A stretch of 64,000 bases of DNA from Lachnospira sp. UBA2821 (GTDB taxonomy: Bacteria; Bacillota; Clostridia; Lachnospirales; Lachnospiraceae), in the NCBI GenBank assembly GCA_002351535.1, contig DEGR01000070.1, positions 5,049 through 69,048 on the forward strand. The letters run 5' to 3'. The first letter of the stretch is position 1, and the number at the start of each line of letters is the position of its first letter. The translations under genes and the position numbers were made by a program. The notes beneath the pieces were generated by a model that was not told the DNA's origin, did not search any database, and saw only the letters and a program-made list of their open reading frames with translations. Below are positions 10,901-18,358 of the stretch, piece by piece.

Positions 10901-11840
10901 CGACAGCGCCCTGCTCAGCAATGATTTCACCTGTTGTCATATCTACAACTTCTTCTGCAAGTATATGTCCAACTATTCTGTTCTTAAGAGCAAGTTTCTT
11001 ATTAAATTTATATCTTCCCACTTTAGCAAGGTCATATCTTCTTGCATCAAAAAACATACCGGCAATAAGTGACTCTGCACTATCCACTGATAATGGTTCA
11101 CCCGGTCTTATTTTCTTATATAATTCGAGAAGACCATCCTGATAATTATCAGATGTATCTTTCTCTAATGTTGCAAGAATCTTTGGCTCTTCACCAAATA
11201 AATCTATAATCTCTGCATTTGTGCCATATTTTAAAGCACGAATAAGTACTGTAACAGGAACTTTTCTTGTTCTGTCAACACGCACATAAAATACATCATT
11301 AGAATCTGTCTCATACTCTAACCATGCACCTCTGTTTGGAATTACAGTACTTGAGTATAACTCTTTACCAATCTTATCGTGTGCTATACCATAATATATA
11401 CCCGGTGAACGCACGAGCTGACTTACGATAACTCGCTCTGCTCCATTAATAACAAATGTACCTGTGGCTGTCATTAATGGCAAATCACCCATGAATATCT
11501 CATGTTCGCTGATTTCACCTGTCTCCTTATTGTGAAGCCTTACTTTCACTTTAAGTGGTGCTGCATAAGTAGCATCTCTTTCCTTGCATTCCTCAATTGA
11601 ATACTTTACTTCATCTTCACACAGTTGAAAATCAACGAATTCTAAGCTTAACTGTTCGTTGTAATCTTCAATTGGCGAGATGTCGTTGAAAACTTCTTTG
11701 AGTCCTTCGTCCAAAAACCATTGGTACGAATCTTTCTGAATCTCAATCAGGTTAGGCATATCAAGAACTTCTTTCTGTCTTGCATAACTCATTCTAATAC
11801 CTTTACCTGCTTTAACCGGACGTATTCTGTTATTCTCCAT
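7998..11840 (-). CDS. rpoB: DNA-directed RNA polymerase subunit beta
   Basis: 1280 aa if started at MENNRIRPVKAGKG; an in-frame ATG two codons upstream (11846) is almost equally likely, since the AAGGGGTGA ribosome binding site lies 4 nt from one and 10 nt from the other. The rifampicin pocket GSSQLSQFMDQNNPLGELTH and following KRRLSALGPGGLSRDRAG carries the wild-type residues (D, H, R, S), predicting sensitivity. Like beta', it ends in an acidic tail. The gene has its own sigma-A promoter at 11930-11958 and is separated from rplL by a terminator and a palindrome cluster. It forms a transcription unit with rpoC. Confidence 0.99.
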   Translation of the reverse strand: MENNRIRPVKAGKGIRMSYARQKEVLDMPNLIEIQKDSYQWFLDEGLKEVFNDISPIEDYNEQLSLEFVDFQLCEDEVKYSIEECKERDATYAAPLKVKVRLHNKETGEISEHEIFMGDLPLMTATGTFVINGAERVIVSQLVRSPGIYYGIAHDKIGKELYSSTVIPNRGAWLEYETDSNDVFYVRVDRTRKVPVTVLIRALKYGTNAEIIDLFGEEPKILATLEKDTSDNYQDGLLELYKKIRPGEPLSVDSAESLIAGMFFDARRYDLAKVGRYKFNKKLALKNRIVGHILAEEVVDMTTGEIIAEQGAVVTEEMAVAIQNAAVPYVMIQCEERNVKVISNMMVDINSYVDFDCKDLGVNEAVFYPVLAEILADNDNEEDLKDAIKKNIAELIPKHITKEDIIASINYNMHLEWGIGNSDDIDHLGNRRIRAVGELLQNQYRIGLSRMERVVRERMTTTDLEGVSPQSLINIKPVTAAVKEFFGSSQLSQFMDQNNPLGELTHKRRLSALGPGGLSRDRAGFEVRDVHYTHYGRMCPIETPEGPNIGLINSLASYARINQYGFIEAPYRKLDKSDPSNPVVTDEVVYLTADEEDKYIVAQANEPLDSENHFVNNNVSGRYREETSEFEKKKIDLMDVSPRMVFSVATSMIPFLQNDDANRALMGSNMQRQAVPLMTTEAPAIGTGMENKAAVDSGVCVVAKRDGVVERSTSKDITIRYDDDKSTETYKLIKFSRSNQSNCYNQKPIVDKGEHVVAGQVIADGASTSNGEIALGKNPLIGFMTWEGYNYEDAVLLSERLVRDDVYTSIHIEEYEAEARDTKLGPEEITRDVPGVGDDALKNLDERGIIRIGAEVRAGDILVGKVTPKGETELTAEERLLRAIFGEKAREVRDTSLKVPHGEYGIIIDAKVFTRENGDELSPGVNETVRIYIAQKRKISVGDKMAGRHGNKGVVSRVLPVEDMPFLPNGRPLDIVLNPLGVPSRMNIGQVLEIHLSLAAKALGLNVSTPVFDGADENDIMDTLEMANDYVNAEWDDFKEKYKDYLDPEIMDYLGSHLDHRKEWKGVPISRDGKVQLRDGRTGEFFDGRVTIGHMHYLKLHHLVDDKIHARSTGPYSLVTQQPLGGKAQFGGQRFGEMEVWALEAYGAAYTLQEILTVKSDDVVGRVKTYEAIIKGENIPEAGIPESFKVLLKELQSLALDVKVLKDDNTEVELMESIDYGDTDINSIIASEDKRYNNKDENYASMGYQEQAFEGEELVSVSETETYEAEQSDDYDSNEE

Positions 11841-11929
11841 TGACATTTCACCCCTTGGTTCATAAAATATTAGGCATCTTTTTGTAACGTCAAACAATAT
11901 ACCCACGTTACCATAATAGTGCATTTTCC

Positions 11930-11958
11930 ATAATAACATTATTTTCCAAAGCTGTCAA
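11930..11958 (-). promoter_or_regulatory. Sigma-A promoter of rpoB-rpoC with extended -10
   Basis: On the minus strand TTGACA (11953-11958), a 17-nt spacer and TATTAT (11930-11935), preceded by TGT, giving an extended -10. The leader to rpoB is about 80 nt. The -35 begins 2 nt from the 16-bp inverted repeat upstream. Confidence 0.9.
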
Positions 11959-11960
11959 GC

Positions 11961-12087
11961 AAAAATAAAAAGAAAAATGCGACGGATGCTTGCATCCACG
12001 AGCTCTTTTCTTTTTATTTTTATTTGGCGGATACGCCAAACCGAGAACCTGCGTTGACCGCTTGCGGGCATAAGCTTTGGTTCGAGG
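11961..12087. repeat. Cluster of palindromes between rplL terminator and rpoB promoter
   Basis: This fills most of the 306-bp gap between rpoB and rplL. A perfect 16-bp inverted repeat (AAAAATAAAAAGAAAA at 11961-11976 and its complement at 12006-12021) encloses the palindrome GGATGCTTGCATCC (11984-11997). Next come TTTGGCG-GATA-CGCCAAA (12023-12040) and an imperfect CCGAGAACC / GGTTCGAGG pair (12041-12049, 12079-12087) enclosing CCGCTTGCGG (12058-12067). No coding potential is visible. It could be a terminator array, a dispersed intergenic repeat or a protein-binding region. Confidence 0.7.
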
Positions 12088-12099
12088 GGCTTTTACACT

Positions 12100-12129
12100 A
12101 AAAAAGGGAACCACTTCGTAGTGATTCCC
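12100..12129 (-). terminator. rplJ-rplL terminator
   Basis: On the minus strand GGGAATCACT-ACGA-AGTGGTTCCC followed by TTTTTT, a classical intrinsic terminator 18 nt past the rplL stop. It implies that rpoBC is not simply read through from rplJL. Confidence 0.88.
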
Positions 12130-12146
12130 TGCACAATTCATATAGC

Positions 12147-12515
12147 TTATTTTAAAGTAGCTGTAGCTCCTTCAGCTTCAAGTTTAGTCTTGATTTCCTC
12201 AGCCTCTTCTTTAGAAGCTCCCTCTTTGATAACCTTAGGTGCGTTATCAACCATCTCTTTAGCTTCTTTTAAGCCAAGTCCTGTTGCTTCACGAACAACT
12301 TTGATAACTTTAACCTTGTTTGGTCCAACTTCTGTTAACTCTACGTCGAATTCAGATTTCTCATCTGCTCCGCCAGCTGCTCCAGCTGCTCCAGCTGCTA
12401 CTACAACACCTGCTGCTGCAGATACACCAAATTCTTCTTCACATGCTTTTACTAAATCATTTAATTCTAAAACTGTTAAACCTTTGATTACATCAATAAT
12501 TTCCTGAGTTGTCAT
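12147..12515 (-). CDS. rplL: 50S ribosomal protein L7/L12
   Basis: 122 aa. L7/L12 forms the ribosomal stalk that recruits translation GTPases. The N-terminal dimerisation part MTTQEIIDVIKGLTVLELND is followed by the Ala/Gly-rich hinge (VVVAAGAAGAAGGADEKSEF) and the conserved C-terminal domain. The start at 12515 is chosen because GGAGG lies 8 nt upstream; a further in-frame ATG at 12530 overlaps that ribosome binding site. It follows rplJ by 50 nt and ends at the intrinsic terminator. Confidence 0.98.
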   Translation of the reverse strand: MTTQEIIDVIKGLTVLELNDLVKACEEEFGVSAAAGVVVAAGAAGAAGGADEKSEFDVELTEVGPNKVKVIKVVREATGLGLKEAKEMVDNAPKVIKEGASKEEAEEIKTKLEAEGATATLK

Positions 12516-12565
12516 CTTAATTTCCTCCATTTTAATTATAATTTTAATAAGTAATTATTTTTAAA

Positions 12566-13060
12566 CTATGCGTTCTCTTCCTGTTTTTCAGCAATCTGCT
12601 TAATAACACGAGCAAAGTTTGTAATAGGTGACTGGATGCTTCCAAGTAATTTTGAAAGAAGTTCTTCTCTTGATGGGATAGAAGCGATGTCTTTAATCTT
12701 CTCACCATCATAGTAGATTCCCTCAACCACACCGGCCTTTAACTCAAGTGCCTCTGCTGTTTTAGCAAAGTTGTATAAGATTCTTGCTGGTGCTGTAGCA
12801 TCTGTCTTTGAAACTGCGATAGCTGTTGGTCCTTCTAAATGTGGAGCCAATGTCTCAAAATCTGTTCCTTTGATAGCAAAGTTAATCATTGTGTTCTTAT
12901 ATACTTTATAAGTAACACCAGCCTCACGAAGCTCTTTACGAAGCTTTGTGTCTTCTTCAACTGTAAGTCCACGGTAGTCTACAACTACTGCTGACTGTGC
13001 GCCATCAAGTAACTCTGAGATTTCATCAACTACAGGTTTCTTTAATTCTACTTTAGCCAT
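12566..13060 (-). CDS. rplJ: 50S ribosomal protein L10
   Basis: 164 aa. L10 anchors the L7/L12 dimers to the ribosome and in many bacteria represses its own operon by binding the mRNA leader. MAKVELKKPVVDEISELL is preceded by AAGGAGG at 8 nt. The GGPTAIAVS-like core appears here as EGPTAIAVSKTDATAPARIL. It is preceded by a recognisable L10 leader and its own promoter, and followed by rplL. Confidence 0.98.
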   Translation of the reverse strand: MAKVELKKPVVDEISELLDGAQSAVVVDYRGLTVEEDTKLRKELREAGVTYKVYKNTMINFAIKGTDFETLAPHLEGPTAIAVSKTDATAPARILYNFAKTAEALELKAGVVEGIYYDGEKIKDIASIPSREELLSKLLGSIQSPITNFARVIKQIAEKQEENA

Positions 13061-13119
13061 GAATTCTGCCTCCTTGTATTATTTGTCAGACTCTCTAATT
13101 CAAGGAACTTATACTACAT

Positions 13120-13245
13120 CAAAAAACCTCTCTGTCCGGTTGCCCAAAAACAGAGAGGTACATAATCATTAATAATGTCCTTAAATCCTCGGTAGGTAGA
13201 AAACTTTATGTCATACGACACCTACTGTCTTCGGTCTTAACACAT
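13120..13245 (-). promoter_or_regulatory. Ribosomal protein L10 leader with terminator hairpin
   Basis: The minus-strand RNA contains AAGACCGAAGACAGTAGGTG near 13225-13240 and the partner TTTCTACCTACCGAGG near 13190-13205, the hallmark pairing of the L10 leader family. Downstream is ACCTCTCTG (13151-13159) / CAGAGAGGT followed by TTTTTT (13121-13126), an intrinsic terminator. Its placement before rplJ suggests attenuation of rplJL by L10(L12)4. The family is known; the switching mechanism here is inferred. Confidence 0.85.
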
Positions 13246-13250
13246 CGTGC

Positions 13251-13279
13251 ATTCTAGCACATATATTTTATTTTGTCAA
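13251..13279 (-). promoter_or_regulatory. Sigma-A promoter of rplJ-rplL
   Basis: On the minus strand TTGACA (13274-13279), 17 nt, TAGAAT (13251-13256) preceded by TGC (extended -10). It sits immediately after the rplA stop, so transcription starts right at the 5' edge of the L10 leader. Confidence 0.88.
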
Positions 13280-13282
13280 TCA

Positions 13283-13978
13283 TTAATTAGCTAATTTAGC
13301 AACATTAATCTTAACACCAGGTCCCATTGTAGAAGTAAGTGTTACACTCTTAAGGTACTGTCCTTTTAATGTGCTTGGTTTAGCTTTATTGATTGCATCT
13401 ATAAGCGACTGGAAGTTGTCCGCTAACTGTTCTTCACTGAATGAAGCTTTTCCGATTGGCACGTGGATAATGTTTGACTTATCAAGTCTGTATTCAATCT
13501 TACCGGCTTTGATATCAGCAACAGCTTTCTTAACGTCCATAGTAACTGTTCCAGCTTTAGGGTTAGGCATTAAGCCTTTTGGTCCAAGTACACGTCCTAA
13601 ACGACCAACTACACCCATCATGTCAGGTGTTGCAACAACAACATCGAAATCGAACCAGTTCTCGTTCTGAATCTTAGGAATTAATTCCTCTCCTCCAACG
13701 AACTCTGCTCCTGCTTCCTGAGCTTCGTTTACTTTATCACCTTTAGCAAATACTAAAACTCTTACTTTTTTACCAGTTCCGTGAGGAAGTACTACAGCAC
13801 CACGAATCTGCTGGTCAGCATGACGTCCGTCACATCCTGTTCTGATATGAGCCTCGATTGTCTCATCAAATTTTGCAACTGCTGTTTTCTTTACTAAGCT
13901 AACAGCTTCATTTGTATCATATAAAGCAGCACGATCAATATTTTTTGCTGCTTCTAAATATTTCTTACCATGTTTCAT
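13283..13978 (-). CDS. rplA: 50S ribosomal protein L1
   Basis: 231 aa. L1 binds 23S rRNA at the mobile stalk near the E site and often autoregulates the rplK-rplA mRNA. MKHGKKYLEAAKNIDRA starts after AGGAGGT. Conserved blocks include VVATPDMMGVVGRLGRVLGP and GLMPNPKAGTVT. It is the last gene of the rpmG-secE-nusG-rplK-rplA unit; no hairpin is evident between it and the rplJ promoter, so read-through into rplJL is possible. Confidence 0.99.
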   Translation of the reverse strand: MKHGKKYLEAAKNIDRAALYDTNEAVSLVKKTAVAKFDETIEAHIRTGCDGRHADQQIRGAVVLPHGTGKKVRVLVFAKGDKVNEAQEAGAEFVGGEELIPKIQNENWFDFDVVVATPDMMGVVGRLGRVLGPKGLMPNPKAGTVTMDVKKAVADIKAGKIEYRLDKSNIIHVPIGKASFSEEQLADNFQSLIDAINKAKPSTLKGQYLKSVTLTSTMGPGVKINVAKLAN

Positions 13979-14033
13979 TATATTAACCTCCTAGTGGTAA
14001 TAGCGGGTTCTGTCCTCCCACCGTTAATAACTA

Positions 14034-14459
14034 TTATTCTTCTACTGTAACACCCATACTTCTTGCAGTCCCTGCGATCATGCTCATTGCACTCTCAAGT
14101 GATGCTGCATTTAAGTCTGGCATCTTTGTCTCAGCAATCTTCTGAAGGTCTGCTTTTGACAATGTAGCAACTTTAGTCTTATTAGGCACTGAAGAAGCTT
14201 TCTGAAGCTTACATGCCTTTTTGATTAATACTGCTGCCGGAGGAGTCTTAGTTACGAAACTAAAACTTCTGTCTGCATAAACAGTAATAACTACAGGAAT
14301 AATCATTCCCTGCTGGTCAGCTGTTCTTGCATTAAATTCTTTTGTAAACTGAACAATATTTACACCATGCTGTCCAAGTGCTGGTCCAACAGGTGGTGCC
14401 GGTGTTGCTTTTCCGGCTTCGATCTGTAATTTAATATATCCTTCTACTTTTTTTGCCAT
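14034..14459 (-). CDS. rplK: 50S ribosomal protein L11
   Basis: 141 aa. L11 forms the GTPase-associated centre with 23S rRNA, binds thiostrepton-class antibiotics and takes part in stringent-response sensing. MAKKVEGYIKLQIEAGKATP contains the proline-rich PAPPVGPALGQHGVN segment. The start at 14459 has AGGAGG at 8 nt; an in-frame GTG at 14468 overlaps that ribosome binding site and is rejected. It is followed by rplA after a 55-nt gap. Confidence 0.99.
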   Translation of the reverse strand: MAKKVEGYIKLQIEAGKATPAPPVGPALGQHGVNIVQFTKEFNARTADQQGMIIPVVITVYADRSFSFVTKTPPAAVLIKKACKLQKASSVPNKTKVATLSKADLQKIAETKMPDLNAASLESAMSMIAGTARSMGVTVEE

Positions 14460-14511
14460 TATAGGCACCTCCTAAAACTTATGCTTTGTAAATTTAGCAA
14501 TTGCTTTGATT

Positions 14512-15033
14512 TTAGAAATCCATCTTTTTTATCTCTGTGAAACTTATCTCTACTGGTGTTTCACGGCCAAACATATCCACATTTATTGTTACCATTTGCT
14601 TGTGTGGGTCAATCTTTGTGATATCGCCCACTGTACCTTCCCATACACCGCTCTTGACTGAAATTGTATCACCAACTTCAAAATCAATTACGACCTCCGG
14701 TTCTTTGATTCCCAATGGTTTCATTTCTTCCGGTGTTAATGGAACAGGTTTTGATCCAGGACCTACGAACCCTGTTACACCACGTGTATTTCTTACAACG
14801 TACCATGTATCATCATTCATAACCATATTGATAAGAACGTATCCCGGAAACATTTTCTTCTGAACCTGTTTCTTAGAACCATTCTTAACTTCTACAACGT
14901 CCTGCATTGGAACCGTGACTTCAAGAATCTGATCCTGAAGCTTTCTGTTCTCAATAGTTTTTTCGATATTCGCTTTTACCTTGTTTTCATACCCTGAATA
15001 GGTATGCACCACATACCAATTTGCTTCTGACAT
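14512..15033 (-). CDS. nusG: Transcription termination/antitermination protein NusG
   Basis: 173 aa. NusG binds RNA polymerase and modulates pausing, termination and coupling to translation. The N-terminal NGN domain (ANWYVVHTYSGYENKVKANI; MFPGYVLINM) precedes a C-terminal KOW domain (KSGVWEGTVGDITKID). The length is standard. It lies between secE (19 nt gap) and rplK, the usual order. Confidence 0.98.
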   Translation of the reverse strand: MSEANWYVVHTYSGYENKVKANIEKTIENRKLQDQILEVTVPMQDVVEVKNGSKKQVQKKMFPGYVLINMVMNDDTWYVVRNTRGVTGFVGPGSKPVPLTPEEMKPLGIKEPEVVIDFEVGDTISVKSGVWEGTVGDITKIDPHKQMVTINVDMFGRETPVEISFTEIKKMDF

Positions 15034-15052
15034 AGAATCACCTTACTCCTTA

Positions 15053-15256
15053 TTATGCTACCAAATTAAGTCCCATCTGAATTAACATATCCAGAATTTT
15101 AATTATCGCACCCAAGAATACGGATATAATTACTACTGCCATAGTCTGTTTGGTCATAGATTTTTTATCCGGCCAGATAATTTTTTTGAATTCGGCTTGA
15201 AGGCCGGCGAACCAGCTCTTCTTCTGAGCTTTCTCTGTTGATTTCGCTTCTCCCAT
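15053..15256 (-). CDS. secE: Preprotein translocase subunit SecE
   Basis: 67 aa, a single-span SecE of Gram-positive type that clamps SecY in the export channel. The hydrophilic N-terminus is followed by the amphipathic motif FKKIIWPDKKSMTKQT and one transmembrane helix (VVIISVFLGAIIKILDMLI). It is flanked by rpmG and nusG as expected. Confidence 0.97.
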   Translation of the reverse strand: MGEAKSTEKAQKKSWFAGLQAEFKKIIWPDKKSMTKQTMAVVIISVFLGAIIKILDMLIQMGLNLVA

Positions 15257-15279
15257 TCTTTACCTCCATTCAAATCTGA

Positions 15280-15429
15280 CTATTTTGTTTCTTTGTGTAA
15301 TGTGTGTTTTCTACAAAATCTACAATATTTCTTTGTTTCCATTCTGTCAGGATGATTTTTCTTATCCTTAGTCATATTGTAGTTTCGCTGCTTGCATTCA
15401 GTACATGCCAATGTGATTTTTACGCGCAC
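15280..15429 (-). CDS. rpmG: 50S ribosomal protein L33
   Basis: 49 aa, zinc-ribbon (C+) form of L33 with CTEC and CRFC cysteine pairs. The start is a GTG at 15427-15429 preceded by GGAGG at 8 nt. The frame is open to a much longer 91-codon reading, but the extra N-terminus has no similarity to L33 and no ribosome binding site. It is the first gene of the operon running through rplA. Confidence 0.95.
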   Translation of the reverse strand: MRVKITLACTECKQRNYNMTKDKKNHPDRMETKKYCRFCRKHTLHKETK

Positions 15430-15526
15430 AACTACCACCTCCGTTTTATTCGTTGTTGGCTTGCCCTCAATCAATTTGCCTATTTGATTTTGAGCAAAAA
15501 AAAAAGACTTCTTCCATTGCTCGTCT

Positions 15527-15555
15527 AGTTTATCACAACAACGTTTTCTAGTCAA
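15527..15555 (-). promoter_or_regulatory. Sigma-A promoter of rpmG-secE-nusG-rplK-rplA
   Basis: On the minus strand TTGACT (15550-15555), 17 nt, TAAACT (15527-15532) with TG one base upstream. It is divergent from the promoter at 15570-15598. The leader of about 90 nt contains a T-rich stretch inside a GAGCA/TGCTC pair. Confidence 0.75.
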
Positions 15556-15569
15556 CCTAAAATTTACCC

Positions 15570-15598
15570 TTGTATTTTAAGCTTTGTCAACATATAAT
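15570..15598 (+). promoter_or_regulatory. Sigma-A promoter of the FliD-like gene
   Basis: TTGTAT (15570-15575), 17 nt, TATAAT (15593-15598), about 45 nt before the start codon. No sigma28 motif is visible here, unlike at fliC. Confidence 0.7.
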
Positions 15599-15643
15599 AA
15601 GGTTATATTATAATGTTCAGAATTATGAAGGGAGGAATTATTT

Positions 15644-16924
15644 ATGATAAATAGTATTTATAATTATTATCTTACAACCTATGGCAGTTCCAATGAACTG
15701 AAAAGCAATACTGTACACAAAAAAAGTGAGCTTCGTGAAGTATATAATAACATCTTAAAGATTAGTCGTAAGTCTCCTCTCTTCAAGATTGAACTTGACG
15801 ATGATACAAAGAATTATGCTATATCGCTTAAAGAAAATGCTTTTGCTCTTAAAGATATTGCCGATTCACTTAATGCTGACTCCATATTGGGATTTACAAA
15901 AAGAAAAGCTGTGAGCAATAACACAGATAAAGTTGATGTTACATTTTCTGCCACAGACGATTCCGAAAACAGTAGTGAATTTGATATAAGCATTTCAAAG
16001 CTGGCAACTCCACAGATTAATACGGGGAATTATTTGTCACAGAACGGCATACACATTCCACAGGGAAATTATTCTTTTGATATTAATATAGGAGAATATT
16101 CATACGAGCTTCAGTTCAAGGTAAACGATACAGATAATAACCGTTCTTTGCAGGACAAACTTGCCAGACTTATCAATCGTTCTGACATTGGCATTTCAGC
16201 AGGTGTTGATGAAAATGTATATGGTAATTCAGCCCTCAAATTAATCTCCAATGCTACAGGCCGCAGTTTTAACCCTCACATTTTCACAATGACAAACAAT
16301 GATTCAGCCAATCTCGCCGATATAGTAGATTACCTTGGTCTGAATAACGAAACAACCGAGCCTTCAAATGCTGTATTTACGATTAACGGTGATGAGAGAA
16401 GTGCAGCCGGTAATACTTTTACAATTAACGGTGGGTTCGAAATTACTCTTAAAGATGTCACTGATGAAAACGAATCCGTCCATATAGGTTTCAAACCCGA
16501 TATGGATGCTCTTATGGATTCTCTTACAGAACTTTCGCACAATTATAACAATATTGTATCAATGGCATTTGGCAATTCACAGAGTACCGGTGATTCAGCA
16601 AAATTATATAAAGAACTGCAGCACATAGCAAAGAAGCATACAAGTGCTCTCGAGACAACCGGGCTTACATTTGATGAAAATGGTAACATGAAAGTTGATG
16701 AATCACTTGTTGCCCAGTCTGTTAACGAAAATAATATACGTTATTCTCTTGATATGATAGATAAATTCAAAGACGATTTGAAGAAAGAAGCTAATCTTAT
16801 AACGATTAACCCGATGAATTATGTCGACAAGACGATGATATCATATCCTAACCCGGTTATATCATTCTCAAATCCATATGTCACATCAATGTATTCGGGG
16901 ATGATGTTTAATGGGTATGTATAA
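15644..16924 (+). CDS. Short FliD-like (filament cap related) protein
   Basis: 426 aa. FliD caps the growing flagellar filament. The central part (about 85-280: SSEFDISISKLATPQINTGN, then NTFTINGGFEITLKDVT) resembles the FliD N-terminal and middle domains. The C-terminus ends NPYVTSMYSGMMFNGYV and lacks the long coiled-coil end that anchors typical FliD in the filament; the product is also at the short end for the family. It may be a FliD paralogue or a cap-associated protein. GGGAGG lies 8 nt upstream of the ATG. It stands alone, divergent from the ribosomal operon and followed by a strong hairpin. Confidence 0.65.
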   Translation: MINSIYNYYLTTYGSSNELKSNTVHKKSELREVYNNILKISRKSPLFKIELDDDTKNYAISLKENAFALKDIADSLNADSILGFTKRKAVSNNTDKVDVTFSATDDSENSSEFDISISKLATPQINTGNYLSQNGIHIPQGNYSFDINIGEYSYELQFKVNDTDNNRSLQDKLARLINRSDIGISAGVDENVYGNSALKLISNATGRSFNPHIFTMTNNDSANLADIVDYLGLNNETTEPSNAVFTINGDERSAAGNTFTINGGFEITLKDVTDENESVHIGFKPDMDALMDSLTELSHNYNNIVSMAFGNSQSTGDSAKLYKELQHIAKKHTSALETTGLTFDENGNMKVDESLVAQSVNENNIRYSLDMIDKFKDDLKKEANLITINPMNYVDKTMISYPNPVISFSNPYVTSMYSGMMFNGYV

Positions 16925-16939
16925 ATACATATTGAACTG

Positions 16940-16976
16940 TTCAGAGCCAAGCTGTAAAAATATGCTTGGCTCTGAA
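16940..16976. terminator. Strong hairpin after FliD-like gene
   Basis: TTCAGAGCCAAGC (16940-16952) and GCTTGGCTCTGAA (16964-16976) form a perfect 13-bp stem with an 11-nt loop. The T tract is weak on both strands. It lies between two convergent genes and probably ends both transcripts. Confidence 0.75.
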
Positions 16977-16989
16977 TAGTTACTACAAA

Positions 16990-18285
16990 TCAATTAATTC
17001 CTGATACATTCCACAACGGAATATTAATAACCCATTCCTGTTCACGATAATTACTCATTGAAAACCTAATGGCATACTCAGGATTAAACTTATCGGTGTA
17101 TGCTTTTAAACTCTTGGACTTTAGGTTTTCCTCTGCTTTCACTTCAATCGGAATCACATTTCCCTTTTTCTGAATCAAAAAATCTATTTCATTGCGAGAT
17201 TTCTGATTAGAATAATAATATGGAACATATTTTGTTGTACTCACAATCTGCTGATGTACATACTGCTCTGCCAAAGCCCCCTTAAATTCTACAAATATAC
17301 GATTTCCTTCCAATAAACTCTCTGAATCAAGGTCTGTCATTGCTCCTAAGAGTCCAATATCCAAAGTAAATAACTTGTATGACGAAAAATCCGTATATGC
17401 CTTTAACGGCATCCCAGGCTTTTCCACACAATAAACCTTATACACCAATCCACAATCAATCAGCCATTGTATACTCACTTCAAATTCTGCAGATCTGGCT
17501 CCCTTCTTTATCTGACCGAAAAAAAACTTCTTGTTTTCTTTCGCTAATTGCATCGGAACTGAATTCCATACCATTCGTGTCCTTTCCAATTCTGTCTTAC
17601 TTTCAATATGCTTGCTAAAATCACTTTCATAAAGTTGTAAAATAGTTTTCTGAACATTCCGTACTTCATCATAGTCTCTCTCTTCTATATAAGTAAGCAC
17701 AACCTCCGGCATTCCCCCGATATAATAATATTTTTTTAAATACTCCACATATTTATCCTTAAATGTAACATTCTTTTCACTATCATATGTATCAACATAA
17801 TCCGCAAGTCTTTCCTCTCCTACAGCTTCGAGAAATTCTTTAAACGAAAGAGGATACATTGTTAGCAAATTAACTTTTCCAACCGGATAGGAAATCCCTT
17901 TATGCAGGGCTACACCCAATAAAGACCCCGCAGCAATTATATGATACTCAGGGGCATTTTCACAGAAATACTTCATACAACTGAGTGCTATTGGAATCTC
18001 CTGAATCTCATCTAAAATAATCAGAGTTTCTCCCGGTAATATCTTAGTGTGTGTTTCAATTCCTATATCTTCTAAAATACGAAAAACATCGAAATCTTTT
18101 TCAAATGATTCCTTCATATGCACATTATGATCCATATTAACATATGCAACATACTTATAATTCTGTCTTCCAAATTCCTTCATAACCCATGTTTTTCCAA
18201 CCTGTCTTGCCCCTTGTAGAATAAGTGGCTTGCGATTCATCTTGTCCTTCCATAACACAAGCTCTTTCATTATAGTTCTTTTCAT
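16990..18285 (-). CDS. AAA ATPase with DUF4143-type C-terminus
   Basis: 431 aa, member of the ATP-binding AAA_14/DUF4143 family, whose cellular role is poorly known. Walker A is GARQVGKT (residues 25-32) and Walker B is LIILDE (88-93). The C-terminal part holds EIDFLIQKKGNVIPIEVKA, a PD-(D/E)XK-nuclease-like signature typical of DUF4143 proteins. The start at 18285 is chosen for GAGGAG at 8 nt; a GTG at 18294 is not preferred. The promoter lies just upstream, with three evenly spaced iterons. Such ATPases are often accessory genes and are sometimes linked to defence or toxin-like modules; no function is assigned. Confidence 0.85.
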   Translation of the reverse strand: MKRTIMKELVLWKDKMNRKPLILQGARQVGKTWVMKEFGRQNYKYVAYVNMDHNVHMKESFEKDFDVFRILEDIGIETHTKILPGETLIILDEIQEIPIALSCMKYFCENAPEYHIIAAGSLLGVALHKGISYPVGKVNLLTMYPLSFKEFLEAVGEERLADYVDTYDSEKNVTFKDKYVEYLKKYYYIGGMPEVVLTYIEERDYDEVRNVQKTILQLYESDFSKHIESKTELERTRMVWNSVPMQLAKENKKFFFGQIKKGARSAEFEVSIQWLIDCGLVYKVYCVEKPGMPLKAYTDFSSYKLFTLDIGLLGAMTDLDSESLLEGNRIFVEFKGALAEQYVHQQIVSTTKYVPYYYSNQKSRNEIDFLIQKKGNVIPIEVKAEENLKSKSLKAYTDKFNPEYAIRFSMSNYREQEWVINIPLWNVSGIN

Positions 18286-18329
18286 AATCCTCACTCCTCT
18301 TTTTACAACACTACATTACCTTTAACCAT

Positions 18330-18358
18330 ATTATATACATTTTTTTGAATGTTATCAA
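18330..18358 (-). promoter_or_regulatory. Sigma-A promoter of the AAA ATPase
   Basis: On the minus strand TTGATA (18353-18358), 17 nt, TATAAT (18330-18335). The spacer is almost exactly filled by the first iteron, so a protein bound there would block RNA polymerase. Confidence 0.85.

Noticed and set aside
15430..15555. 91-residue version of L33
   Set aside because: The additional N-terminus covers the promoter and leader and has no family similarity; the GTG start has a perfect ribosome binding site.
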